Source: Pseudomonas sp. CBZ-4
Lineage (GTDB): Bacteria; Pseudomonadota; Gammaproteobacteria; Pseudomonadales; Pseudomonadaceae
Direction: 5' to 3'
Length of the DNA: 53,437 bases
Assembly: GCF_000346755.1 (NCBI RefSeq)
Contig: NZ_ANNV01000027.1
Coordinates: forward strand, 1-53,437
Shown piece by piece: positions 26,293 through 34,664 of this stretch. The stretch's first letter is position 1; every line of letters starts with the position of its first letter. The notes below the pieces were generated by a model. The model had not been told where the DNA came from. It saw nothing but the letters and a program-made list of their open reading frames with translations, and searched no databases. A program made the position numbers and the translations under genes.

Positions 26293-27115
26293 GGTAGCTC
26301 CTCTTGAGCAGCAGTTGATGGACCACGGTGACCACGGTCATCAGCGCCACCAGCACCACGGCCAGGGCGCTGGCCATGTTCGGGTCGAGGGACACGTCGC
26401 CGGACACCAGGCCCGCGATGCGGATCGGCAGCACGTTGAAGTTGCCGGTGGTCAACGCGTACACCGTGGCGTAGGCGCCGAGGGCATTGGCCAGCAGGAT
26501 CACAAAGGTGCCGAGCAAGGCCGGCGTGAGCACCGGCAAGCCGATATGGCGCCAGAACTGCCAGCCACTCGCACCGAGCAGCGCGGCCGACTCCCGCCAG
26601 TCCTCGCGCAACGCATCAAAGGCCGGGTAGAGCAACAGCACGCCCAGCGGAATCTGGAAGTAGGTATAGAGGATGATCAAGCCGGTCTTGGAGTACAGGT
26701 TGAAGTCCTGAATGATCCCCGCCTGTTTCAGCATGATGGTGATGCTGCCGTTGAAGCCCAGCAGGATGATGAACGCGAAGGCCAGGGGCACACCGGCGAA
26801 GTTGCTGGTCATGTTGGCAAAGGCGGTGACGAAGTTGCGCAGCGGCGAATCGACCCGGCGCAGCGAGTAGCTGCCGAGGGTAGCGATGATGATGCCGAAG
26901 ACGCTGGAGTAGAAACTGATCTCCAGGCTGTACTGGATCGCTTGCAGGTAGAACTTCGAGCTGAAGATGCGCACGAAGTTTTCCAGGCCCCAGCCGGCCT
27001 CTTCGGTTTGCAGGCTGTTGATCAGTACCCACGCCAGCGGAGCGATTTCGAACACGATAAAGAACAACGCGAAAGGCACCAGGCACAACAGCGCCAGCCA
27101 TTTGCCACGGGTCAT
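26279..27115 (-). CDS. ABC transporter permease (first subunit)
   Basis: 278 aa with six membrane helices (starting LLCLVPFALFFIVFEIAPLA) and the EAA loop LREDWRESAALLGASGWQFW. ATG 27115 overlaps the stop of the upstream hydrolase gene (ATGA) and has GGAG upstream; a GTG at 27133 is also in frame. It is the PotB/PhnU-like partner of the next permease. Confidence 0.9.
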   Translation of the reverse strand: MTRGKWLALLCLVPFALFFIVFEIAPLAWVLINSLQTEEAGWGLENFVRIFSSKFYLQAIQYSLEISFYSSVFGIIIATLGSYSLRRVDSPLRNFVTAFANMTSNFAGVPLAFAFIILLGFNGSITIMLKQAGIIQDFNLYSKTGLIILYTYFQIPLGVLLLYPAFDALREDWRESAALLGASGWQFWRHIGLPVLTPALLGTFVILLANALGAYATVYALTTGNFNVLPIRIAGLVSGDVSLDPNMASALAVVLVALMTVVTVVHQLLLKRSYHVSR

Positions 27116-27918
27116 TTCAACAACTCCCGGCACACCGGTTTGTCGTGGGGCACGCCCAGCAGTTCGCAGACAGTGCCGCAGAGTTCGGTCTGTTTCGGCG
27201 CGGCCCCGGCGTCCAGGCTGAACGCGTCGCCGAGGACAAACAGCGGGACTTCGCGTTCCTCCGGCAACAGGCCATTGTGGGAGCGGTCGTTGTTCATGCC
27301 ATGGTCGGCGGTGACCAGCACCTGGTAGCCGGCGTCGAGCCAGGCTTGCAGGTAGTCGGCCAGGATGATGTCGGCCGAGCGCGCGCTGTTGCGGTATTGC
27401 GCGGTGTCGAGGCCGTGCTTGTGGCCGGCGTCGTCGATGTTCATCGGGTGCACCACGAGGAAGTTCGGCGTGTGTGTGCGGCGCAGGCTTTCGGCGTCGG
27501 CAAACAGGTGGGAGTCCGGGTAGTGGTCATTCCAGTAGAAATGCCCGTGCTGGATCGCCAGCGCCTTGTCGTCGGTATGACGATCACGGGCGGCGACGAA
27601 GGGCGTGCGGTTATACAACTCGCTGACCCAGTGGTAAGCCGCCGCCGCCGTGGTGAGGCCGGCGTCGGTGGCGTAATGGAAAATGCTGCGCTGGTTGGAC
27701 AGGCGCGAGACATTGTTGTGCACGATGCCGCTGTGGATCGGTGGCACGCCGGTGAGGATGCATTCATACAGCGGGCGGGACAGGGCGGGCAGTTCACATT
27801 CCAGCTTGTAGAGGGCTGCGCGTCCTGCGCCGACATAGGCCTGCAAGTGCCCCATGGCGTGCCGGGCAACCTCGAAATTCAGGCCGTCGAGCACGACAAG
27901 GATGACATTGTGCTTCAT
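27112..27918 (-). CDS. Alkaline-phosphatase-superfamily hydrolase (nucleotide pyrophosphatase / phosphonoacetate-hydrolase-like)
   Basis: 268 aa with no signal peptide, so cytosolic. The two-metal core is complete: Asp11 in VVLDGLNF, a nucleophile-like Ser47 in PALSRPLYECILTG where relatives have Thr or Ser, NIDDAGHKHG (Asp and His), TADHGMNND (Asp-His) and a final His in SHNG. The TGVPPIHSGIVHNN segment is typical for NPP and PhnA-type enzymes. ATG 27918 starts the conserved strand; an earlier ATG at 28023 would begin inside a REP element. It is coupled to the permease gene (ATGA), which implies it acts on what the transporter brings in, probably a phosphodiester or phosphonate. The true substrate is open. 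Confidence 0.87.
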   Translation of the reverse strand: MKHNVILVVLDGLNFEVARHAMGHLQAYVGAGRAALYKLECELPALSRPLYECILTGVPPIHSGIVHNNVSRLSNQRSIFHYATDAGLTTAAAAYHWVSELYNRTPFVAARDRHTDDKALAIQHGHFYWNDHYPDSHLFADAESLRRTHTPNFLVVHPMNIDDAGHKHGLDTAQYRNSARSADIILADYLQAWLDAGYQVLVTADHGMNNDRSHNGLLPEEREVPLFVLGDAFSLDAGAAPKQTELCGTVCELLGVPHDKPVCRELLK

Positions 27919-27979
27919 GGGGGGAGGTGCTCCGCAACAGTAGGCTTGACTCAATCTCTCTGACACAACCGGATCAACT

Positions 27980-28069
27980 TGTGGGAGCTGGCTTGCCTGC
28001 GATAGCGGTCTGACATTCAGCATTTATGTCGACTGATACACCGCTATCGCAGGCAAGCCAGCTCCCACA
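27980..28069. repeat. Paired REP element (REPIN), copy B, inside an operon
   Basis: Two near-perfect 30-bp inverted arms of the TGTGGGAGCTGGCTTGCC type around a 30-bp centre. It lies between the binding-protein gene and the hydrolase gene, both on the minus strand, so it is transcribed with the operon. A stable stem here can shield the upstream message from 3' exonucleases, raising binding-protein output over the membrane subunits. Confidence 0.92.
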
Positions 28070-28089
28070 CTGACCGCATTTCAGGTCTG

Positions 28090-29166
28090 TTACTTCATCT
28101 CTACGATGACTTGCTCGTTCCACAGTTGTGGCAGCTTCTTGGAGGTCGCTTCCCAGGCATCGGCATCCTTGATCGGCTGCGGGTTGGCCTTGGTGTACTG
28201 CTCGCCCGGGATCAGGTTCTTGGCGATATCGGCCGGCAGTTTCAGGTCGGTTTCGGCGCGGATCGGGCGCGCATTGCCCTTCGCCAGGTTGAGTTGGCCG
28301 GCATCGCTGAAGATGTATTCGCGGGTCAGCTTGGCGGCGTTCGGGTGCTTGGCGTGTTTGTTGATGATGGTGGTGTAGCCGGATTTCACCGAGCCATCCG
28401 ACGGGATCAGCACCACGTAGTCATCCGGGTTGGCCATCTTGGCTTTGTAACTGAGGCCGTTGAAGTCCCAGACGATGCCCACTTCGACTTCGCCTTTTTC
28501 CATTGTTTGAATGGTCGGGTTGTTCACGCCAAGACGGCCTTGCTGGGCAATCTTGGTGAAGAACTGCAAACCAGGTGCGATGTTCTTCTCGTCGCCTTTG
28601 TTGGCGATGGCCGCTGCCAGTACACCGTTGGCCGCCTGGGCCGCAGTGCCTACGTCACCGATGGAGACTTTGTACTTGCCGTTTTGCAGGTCGGCCCAGC
28701 TGGTAGGCACTTCGGATCCGTGCAGCAGCTTCTTGTTGATGATGAAGGCGATGGTGCCGGTGTAGGCCAGGGCCCAGTGACCGTCTTTGTCTTTTGCCCA
28801 ATCCGGCACCTGGGCCCAGGTGGACGGTTTGTACGGCTGGGTGACGTCCTGCTTCACCGCAATCGGGCCGAAGGCCGCACCGACGTCGCCGATGTCGGCG
28901 CTGGCGTTGTCTTTTTCAGCCTTGAACTTGGCGATTTCCTGGGCCGAGCTCATGTCGGTGTCGATGTGCTTGAGGCCGTAGGTCTTGGCCAGGTCTTCCC
29001 AGGTGCCTTTCCAGTTGGCCCAGTCATCGGGCATGCCGACGCTGTTGACGGCGCCTTCCGCTTTCGCGGCGGCTTCCAAGGTTTTTAGATCGGTATCAGC
29101 GGCCATGGCGGCGGTGCACATGGCAATGGTCGAGCCTAACAGTGATGCCAGGAAAAGCTGTTTCAT
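28090..29166 (-). CDS. ABC transporter periplasmic substrate-binding protein
   Basis: 358 aa with a cleavable signal peptide ending AAMAADT. The fold is the AfuA/PotD/PhnS-type (type 2) binding protein; visible stretches are GMPDDWANWKGTWEDLAKTY, ALAYTGTIAFIINKKLL and IGDVGTAAQAANG. It is the first gene of the operon, with a strong AAAGGAG ribosome site. The absence of a lipobox means it is soluble. The neighbours suggest a phosphorus-containing ligand, though iron or polyamine carriers share this fold. Confidence 0.9.
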   Translation of the reverse strand: MKQLFLASLLGSTIAMCTAAMAADTDLKTLEAAAKAEGAVNSVGMPDDWANWKGTWEDLAKTYGLKHIDTDMSSAQEIAKFKAEKDNASADIGDVGAAFGPIAVKQDVTQPYKPSTWAQVPDWAKDKDGHWALAYTGTIAFIINKKLLHGSEVPTSWADLQNGKYKVSIGDVGTAAQAANGVLAAAIANKGDEKNIAPGLQFFTKIAQQGRLGVNNPTIQTMEKGEVEVGIVWDFNGLSYKAKMANPDDYVVLIPSDGSVKSGYTTIINKHAKHPNAAKLTREYIFSDAGQLNLAKGNARPIRAETDLKLPADIAKNLIPGEQYTKANPQPIKDADAWEATSKKLPQLWNEQVIVEMK

Positions 29167-29223
29167 CCGAAGCTCCTTTGGGCGTTTTCAACGCGGCGTT
29201 TTTTATGAACGTTTGCGGTGGTA

Positions 29224-29237
29224 TTGGTCTAGGTCAG
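29224..29237 (-). promoter_or_regulatory. Second, weaker UTRA-regulator operator candidate
   Basis: TTGGTCTAGGTCAG shares the TGGTCTAG core with the site next to the regulator gene and lies 58 bp before the binding-protein start. It departs from the palindromic consensus in the right half. The region 29167-29518 (352 bp) holds both divergent promoters and no gene that I can support. Confidence 0.45.
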
Positions 29238-29491
29238 CAATACCTGAGCCAATCTAGGCCCGGTGGATGACAGTTTCATGTCGATGTCGTTTTTAAATCG
29301 CGGATGTCGCGACTCGCTGTCTGAGCGTAGACCATGCCCAAGTGCCCGCATTGATTGGACTTGGCCGATGTATTGCAGGGTGTTCTGCGCGGGGGCGACA
29401 CGGACTGTCATCTGTCGGTCATCTGCAATGCCTAGGCTGGCAGGCAACCGCAACAGCCCGAATACAGCGCGGTTTATGCACCCGAACGGTG

Positions 29492-29505
29492 CTGGTCTAG
29501 TCCAG
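29492..29505 (+). promoter_or_regulatory. Operator-like palindrome for the GntR/UTRA regulator
   Basis: CTGGTCTAGTCCAG is a near-perfect palindrome and matches the CTGGTCTAGACCAG-type operator known for HutC/UTRA regulators such as NagR/DasR, with one base changed. It ends 13 bp before the regulator's ATG, well placed for autorepression. Confidence 0.6.
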
Positions 29506-29518
29506 ATAGGTAACGTTG

Positions 29519-30232
29519 ATGCGTGATGAGGCAATCAAGGCGGTGACATCCATCGGCCTGGCGCTGCAAGAGCAGATCGACCACGGCCTGTTGCCGCCCG
29601 CCAGCAAACTCCCGGCCGAGCGCAAGCTCAGCGAGTTGTTTGGTACCACCCGGATTACCGTGCGGGAAGCCTTGTTACAACTGGAGGCCCAGGGCCAGAT
29701 CTATCGCGAAGAGCGCCGTGGCTGGTTTGTCTCGCCGCCACGGCTGGCCTACAACCTGATGCAGCGTAGCCACTTTCACGCCATGGTCAGCGACCAGGGG
29801 CGCGTGGCGTCCACCGAAGTGATCTCGGCGCGCTTGCAGCCGGCGTCGGCGGCGGTGTGTGCGTGGTTGCAGTTGCCGGCGTTGTCCAGTGTGATCCAGA
29901 TCTGCCGGGGCCGGCGGATCGACGGGCGCCTGGTGTTGTATGTGGAGCACTACCTGAACCCGCAGTATTTTCCGGGGATCCTGGACTGCGACCTGAACCA
30001 GTCGATGACCGAGCTGTATGCCCGCAAGTACGACCTGCACTACGGGCGGGTGCGCTTTGAAATCGTGCCGACGTCACTGCCGGTGGAGGCGGCCGCGACG
30101 TTGCGCGTGTCGGTGGGCAGCCCGGGCTTGCGCATCGCCCGGGTCAATTATGACCAGCACCAGCGCTTGATCGACTGCGACCTGGAGTTCTGGCGGCATG
30201 ATGCGATCCACGTCGGCGTGGATGTGGTGTGA
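29519..30232 (+). CDS. GntR-family regulator with UTRA domain (HutC type)
   Basis: 237 aa. The N-terminal winged helix is SKLPAERKLSELFGTTRITV followed by REALLQLEAQGQIYREERRG. The UTRA ligand-binding domain follows, with VIQICRGRRIDGRLVLYVEH and a C-terminal IDCDLEFWRHDA. ATG 29519 is preferred to TTG 29516. It is divergent from the ABC/phosphohydrolase operon, which it likely represses until a small molecule (often a phosphorylated sugar or phosphonate in this family, e.g. PhnR/PhnF) binds UTRA. Confidence 0.9.
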   Translation: MRDEAIKAVTSIGLALQEQIDHGLLPPASKLPAERKLSELFGTTRITVREALLQLEAQGQIYREERRGWFVSPPRLAYNLMQRSHFHAMVSDQGRVASTEVISARLQPASAAVCAWLQLPALSSVIQICRGRRIDGRLVLYVEHYLNPQYFPGILDCDLNQSMTELYARKYDLHYGRVRFEIVPTSLPVEAAATLRVSVGSPGLRIARVNYDQHQRLIDCDLEFWRHDAIHVGVDVV

Positions 30233-30248
30233 CCCCTGTGGCGAGGGT

Positions 30249-31208
30249 TTAGGGTGTGAGTGCCTTGATCACCTGATCCACATTGGTTTCCAGCTCTGCC
30301 ACTGGGTCCGCGCCATCCACATTCAACACCAACAGCTGCGAACCGCCAGCCGCAACCGCCGCTTTTACCGCCTCACTTGGCTGGCGATGGTGCAGCACCA
30401 CCGCCACATCGTTGTCTTTCAGCTCGGCACTGAGTTTCTGCAACGCTTCGGGCGTCCACTCGGCGTCCGGCCGTGCATCGGTGCTGACGACTTCCAGGTT
30501 CAAGCTGCTGACCAGGTAGGCAAAGTGATCGCTCAGGCTGACCACGCTGAGGTTGTCGGCCTTGGCCAGCCGCGCTTCGCTGTCGGCACTGAGTTTGAGC
30601 AGGCGTTGCTTGAGGGCGGCGAGGTTGGCATCGATCTGCGGTTTGGCGCCAGGTGCCAGGCGGCTGAGGTCGGCGGCCAGCACATCGGCCATGCGCCCGA
30701 GGTTGTTGCTCGATTGCCACGGTTGGCTGTTCAAGCCATCGGCCACGCCGGGCTGCACGGCGATGCCCGGCAGGCCGCCGTCCACCGGGCGGGCGGCGTC
30801 GATTTCGACGATGCGGATGTTGCTGCGCCGCGCCACCGGGTACAGCGGGTCGTCCGCCCACAGCGAGCGCAGGCCGATGGCGGCGTCGGCGTCTTCGGCC
30901 AGCTTGCTCAGCGCCGGGGCGCCACGGCCGGTGAAATAGGAGACCTGCCGCGAACCGGGCAGATTCGCCGGTGCGGCGCGTTCGAGTTGCACGTCGGTGC
31001 CTTTGAGCAACACCTCGGCCAAGCCATAGGTGATCGGCAGCGAGGCCAGCACTTTGACCGGCTTGATCGACTTGGCCTTGCTCAGCGCGGCATGGCCGAG
31101 GCCATGATTGGTTTTGAAATCATTGGCCGCGAAACCATCCACGGCCAACGCCGAGGTGCTGATCAAGCAAGCGATGGCCAAGGCCAGTGGGCGAAAGACA
31201 GGGCGCAT
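30249..31208 (-). CDS. fpvF: FpvF, second periplasmic binding protein for pyoverdine iron
   Basis: 319 aa, signal peptide from ATG 31208 (LALAIACLISTSALAVDG). It belongs to the ZnuA-like metal-binding protein family but has fewer His ligands than FpvC; visible family stretches are VLASLPITYGLAEVLLKG and SLSDHFAYLVSSLNLEVV. It is the last gene of the fpv operon, its ATG overlapping the permease stop (TAATG). In P. aeruginosa FpvF is one of two binding proteins serving FpvDE, and interacts with the siderophore-bound form. The assignment rests on gene order and family. Confidence 0.87.
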   Translation of the reverse strand: MRPVFRPLALAIACLISTSALAVDGFAANDFKTNHGLGHAALSKAKSIKPVKVLASLPITYGLAEVLLKGTDVQLERAAPANLPGSRQVSYFTGRGAPALSKLAEDADAAIGLRSLWADDPLYPVARRSNIRIVEIDAARPVDGGLPGIAVQPGVADGLNSQPWQSSNNLGRMADVLAADLSRLAPGAKPQIDANLAALKQRLLKLSADSEARLAKADNLSVVSLSDHFAYLVSSLNLEVVSTDARPDAEWTPEALQKLSAELKDNDVAVVLHHRQPSEAVKAAVAAGGSQLLVLNVDGADPVAELETNVDQVIKALTP

Positions 31209-32107
31209 TATCCAAGATTCCCTTTGAGGCTGGGCACGATGCCGCGCGCGATGGCGGCGAGGGCGAAGGCGATACCGGCCATCAGGATGATCGCGGCACC
31301 GGACGGGATCGGCAGGTCGAAGATGATCGGCAGCAGGATGCCGCACAGGGTGCTGACGGTGGCGATCAGCACCGAAATCCAGAAGAACCCCTTCAGCGAC
31401 TGGCTCAACAAACGCGCCGCTGCGGCCGGAATCACCAGCAGGGCGCCGACGAGGATTGCGCCGATCACTTTGACCGCTGCCACGGTGATCAGTGTCACCA
31501 GGATCACGAACAGATAATCCAGGGTCTTCACCGCCACGCCACGCACGGCCGCCAGTTGCGGGTTGAAGCTGGCGAGCATGATGCGGTTGTACAACGGCAA
31601 CGCCAGGGCCATGACCAGTGAACCGACAATCGCCAGCACCAGCAGGTCGTTGCCGTTGACCGTCAACACCGAGCCAAACAGCACGTTTTCGAGGATGTGT
31701 ACGTTGATCTTGCCCGCGAGGATCAGCAGCAGGCTCGCGCCCAATGCCAGGGACACCGAGAGGAATACGCCGATCAAGGTGTCCGGCGCCAGGCCGGTGC
31801 GGTTGCGCAGGTAGTTGAGCAGGATGCCGAACAGCAGGCAGTAGCCAAACAGCGCGCCGTACGGCCCGGTGTAGGGTTCGCCGAGCAGGATGCCCACGGC
31901 CACGCCGGTCAGCGCCGCATGGCCAACCGCTTCGGAGAAAAACGCAAAGCGCTTGACCACCACCAGCGTACCCAGGCCGCCCAATACCGGGCCGATCAGC
32001 AAGCCGGCGAGCAAGGCGTTGACGACAAAACCATAGGCCAGCGCTTCCGGCAGGTACCCGGAAGAGGCCCAGCCCTGGACCATCAAGCGAAAGGCTTCAT
32101 AACTCAT
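31208..32107 (-). CDS. fpvE: FpvE, metal ABC transporter permease
   Basis: 299 aa, about eight membrane helices, ZnuB/MntB type (ABC-3 family). Signatures include RFAFFSEAVGHAALTGVAVG and AVKTLDYLFVILVTLITVAA followed by KVIGAILVGALLVIP. ATG 32107 overlaps the ATPase stop (ATGA). It moves iron freed from pyoverdine across the inner membrane. Confidence 0.92.
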   Translation of the reverse strand: MSYEAFRLMVQGWASSGYLPEALAYGFVVNALLAGLLIGPVLGGLGTLVVVKRFAFFSEAVGHAALTGVAVGILLGEPYTGPYGALFGYCLLFGILLNYLRNRTGLAPDTLIGVFLSVSLALGASLLLILAGKINVHILENVLFGSVLTVNGNDLLVLAIVGSLVMALALPLYNRIMLASFNPQLAAVRGVAVKTLDYLFVILVTLITVAAVKVIGAILVGALLVIPAAAARLLSQSLKGFFWISVLIATVSTLCGILLPIIFDLPIPSGAAIILMAGIAFALAAIARGIVPSLKGNLG

Positions 32108-32850
32108 TGCGCCGGGCTCCGAGGGTGGGTGGAGAACAGGGTCAGCAGGCGATCCGGGGTCAGCGCCTCTTCTGGCGTGGCGTCGAACAGCACGCGGCGG
32201 TTGAGGCCGGTGACGCGGTCGGCCAGGCGGCCCACGGCCTCCAGGTCGTGTTCGATCCACAGCACGGTGATGCCGGCCAGGCGCCAGTCATTGAGCAGGC
32301 GTTCGAACACCTGGATGCCGGCCTCGTCGAGGGCCGACATCGGTTCGTCCAGCACCAGCAATTGCGGCGCCGGGATCAAACCCTGCGCCAGCAGCACACG
32401 CTGGCGTTCACCACCGGACAGCGCGCCCATGCGGCGCTTGCGCTTGTCCTGCATGCCGACGCGTTCCAGCGCATCGCCAATCGCGCCGGCGTAATGTTTG
32501 GACAGGCCAAGAAACGCCGGGCGGCGCTGGCACATGGCAGCCATGAAATCATCCACGGTCATCGGCAGGCCCCGGTCGAACTCCAAGGCCTGGGGCACAT
32601 AACCCACGGTGCCCACGCTGTTCGGCCAGTGCAGGCGCAACTGCCCCTGGTGCGGCGTTTGCCCCAGCAGCGTCTTGATCAGCGAGCTTTTGCCGCCGCC
32701 GTTGGGGCCGACCAGCGCGTGGATGCTGCCCGGTTGCACCTGGAAACTCACGCCATCGAGGATCACCGTGCGGCCCAGGGTCAGCGAGACCTTGTCGAAC
32801 TCGAGCGTCGGGCCGACGCTGGCCACTGTCAGGTGTTCGGCCGCCGTCAT
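32104..32850 (-). CDS. fpvD: FpvD, metal ABC transporter ATPase
   Basis: 248 aa. Walker A is GPNGGGKSS, the signature LSGGERQRVLLAQGL, Walker B LLVLDEPMSALDE, and the switch His in WIEHDLEAVG. It is ZnuC-like in length and order. It overlaps both neighbours by four bases (ATGA). Confidence 0.93.
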   Translation of the reverse strand: MTAAEHLTVASVGPTLEFDKVSLTLGRTVILDGVSFQVQPGSIHALVGPNGGGKSSLIKTLLGQTPHQGQLRLHWPNSVGTVGYVPQALEFDRGLPMTVDDFMAAMCQRRPAFLGLSKHYAGAIGDALERVGMQDKRKRRMGALSGGERQRVLLAQGLIPAPQLLVLDEPMSALDEAGIQVFERLLNDWRLAGITVLWIEHDLEAVGRLADRVTGLNRRVLFDATPEEALTPDRLLTLFSTHPRSPAQ

Positions 32851-33767
32851 GCCCCCGACTCCTGGATCGCCCGCACCACGGTGTTGAGGTTGCCGGTCAT
32901 TTCCACTTCGTACTTCTCGGGCGAGTATTCGCCGTAGGAAATATGCGACAGGGGGTACAGCTTGACCCCGGATTCACGCTGGATGGTCTCGACGTAGGTC
33001 GACGGGAAATCCATCTCCGAGAAGATCACCTTCACGTCCAGGGCGCGCAGTTCATCGATGGTCTTTTTCAATTGGCTCGGGCTCGGCTCGATGCCGTGGG
33101 CCGGGTCGACCACGGCGGTTACTTCCAGGCCGAACTCGCGCAGCAGGTAGTCGTAGGCCGCGTGTACGGTGGCCACGCGCAGGTCCGGGTTGGGCGCGCT
33201 GGTCAGTTTGGCCAGGGCGTCGGCGCGCATCTGGCGCAGGCGTTTGCCGTAGGCGCGGGCGTTCTGGGTGTAGGTCTTGGCGTTGTCCGGGTCGAGCTTG
33301 CCCAGTTCGCGGGCGATGTTGTTGACCTGGGCGATCGACGCGCTGATCGACAGGAAGGTGTGCGGGTTGACCACCTTGCCCGCGCCGCGCGCCGCATTGC
33401 CGGTGGCCGCGAGCAGCGGCACGTTGGCGTTGGCTTCGATCACCGGGATGTCCGGGCGCTCGCTGGTGGCGATCATGCGGTCGGCGAAATCGTCGTGGCC
33501 GACGCCATTGAGCACGATCACGTCGAGGCTGCCGATACGCTTGATGTCATCGGCGCGCGGCTCGTAGGCATGGGGGTTGAAACCGGCAGGAATCAACGGC
33601 ACCACCTCGGCCTTGTCGCCGACGATATTGCTCACATAGCTGTAGTACGGGTGCAGGGTGATGCCGATACGCAGGCGTTTAGCCGCCTCGGCATTGGCCA
33701 GCGGGGCGAGCATCAGGCTGCACAGGCCGACCAGCAACAGACGCAACAGGGGAGATGAAATAGACAT
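32847..33767 (-). CDS. fpvC: FpvC, periplasmic metal-binding protein for pyoverdine iron
   Basis: 306 aa ZnuA-like protein with signal peptide (LLRLLLVGLCSLMLAPLANA). Metal-site candidates are His in LHPYYSYV, GFNPHAYEP and NPHTFLS, and an acidic group in FSEMDFPSTY. ATG 33767 is taken over GTG 33773. In P. aeruginosa FpvC works as a chelator in periplasmic iron release from pyoverdine and feeds FpvDE. It starts 19 bp after fpvK. Confidence 0.9.
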   Translation of the reverse strand: MSISSPLLRLLLVGLCSLMLAPLANAEAAKRLRIGITLHPYYSYVSNIVGDKAEVVPLIPAGFNPHAYEPRADDIKRIGSLDVIVLNGVGHDDFADRMIATSERPDIPVIEANANVPLLAATGNAARGAGKVVNPHTFLSISASIAQVNNIARELGKLDPDNAKTYTQNARAYGKRLRQMRADALAKLTSAPNPDLRVATVHAAYDYLLREFGLEVTAVVDPAHGIEPSPSQLKKTIDELRALDVKVIFSEMDFPSTYVETIQRESGVKLYPLSHISYGEYSPEKYEVEMTGNLNTVVRAIQESGA

Positions 33768-33786
33768 GGGCACTCGGTCTTCTCGT

Positions 33787-34347
33787 TCAGTGACGGTGCT
33801 GGCGCGTCACGCCGGCATCGAATTGCGTGACCACTTGTTGCCAGCCGGCTGCGATCAGCGCCTGGTCAGTGAGGTCGGCGGGGGCGCTCAGGTTGGCGCT
33901 GCGGTTGAGCCACACATCCGGCTCGGCACCGTGCACGCGCATCAGCAGCGAGCCGGCGGTGCTCGGCACCTGGCTCAGGCCCAGGTAGGACGAAGGCTCC
34001 AGCACCTGCCAGCGATGGTCGCCACGGCTGACCGAACTGGCGTCCTGGGCGAAAGGCGCGAAGCCTTCTTCGGCCAGTTGCGCCGGTGTCGGCAGGCTGC
34101 TCTGCTCCTGCTGCAACAACTGGATTTCATCCAGGGTCACCCGCAGGTCCGCATAGATCCCTTGCTCGGCGGCGCTCAGGTCGCGGCGCGCATCCAGCTG
34201 GTGGCTGGGCACGGCGGCGACTTCCTGGGTTTCGCCGTGCAGCGCGATGACTGAACCGGCCACGGCCAGGATGATCAGGCACAGCAGCAGGACGTAGAGG
34301 GTTTCGTGGCCGGCGCCGGCGGGGCGGACAACTTGTGTGGTGGTCAT
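33787..34347 (-). CDS. fpvK: FpvK, inner-membrane protein of the pyoverdine iron-release operon
   Basis: 186 aa, DUF6162-type. A single membrane helix near the N-terminus (LYVLLLCLIILAVAGSVIAL) anchors a periplasmic domain with WQVLEPSSYLGLSQVPSTAG and a His-rich end (RQHRH). Its role in the FpvGHJK complex is not well defined. Overlap with fpvJ is ATGA. Confidence 0.82.
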   Translation of the reverse strand: MTTTQVVRPAGAGHETLYVLLLCLIILAVAGSVIALHGETQEVAAVPSHQLDARRDLSAAEQGIYADLRVTLDEIQLLQQEQSSLPTPAQLAEEGFAPFAQDASSVSRGDHRWQVLEPSSYLGLSQVPSTAGSLLMRVHGAEPDVWLNRSANLSAPADLTDQALIAAGWQQVVTQFDAGVTRQHRH

Positions 34348-34664
34348 TGCGGCTGGATGTCCGCTTGGTCGATTTCCACCACGTGGCCGGGGCCCGCATC
34401 AAACAGCACATAGAACTCGGCGGACGGCTTCTTGAAGGTCAGGGTCGAGTCCTGGCCGAGCTTGCCGGGCACCAGGATGGTTTCGTCGTAGCCGATCACA
34501 TCCAGGGTCACGCCGGGGGCGCCGCTGCCGTCGGAAAAGCCGCCAGTGCACTGGATCTGCTCGCCGGGGATTTCCTTGCATTCGCACATCGGGTTGTGGG
34601 CCAGGGCCAGGGTGCTGAAGCCGGCACCGATCAACAGGGCCGCGCAGGTGCGCATCAAAGTCAT
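34344..34664 (-). CDS. fpvJ: FpvJ, small periplasmic protein
   Basis: 106 aa with a signal peptide cleaved after ALA-H. The mature part starts with a Cys-rich stretch, NPMCECKEIPGEQIQC (Cys27, Cys29 and Cys39), then a beta-rich domain. It may handle iron or carry electrons next to FpvG, but no activity is established. It overlaps fpvH and fpvK by four bases each. Confidence 0.82.
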   Translation of the reverse strand: MTLMRTCAALLIGAGFSTLALAHNPMCECKEIPGEQIQCTGGFSDGSGAPGVTLDVIGYDETILVPGKLGQDSTLTFKKPSAEFYVLFDAGPGHVVEIDQADIQPQ

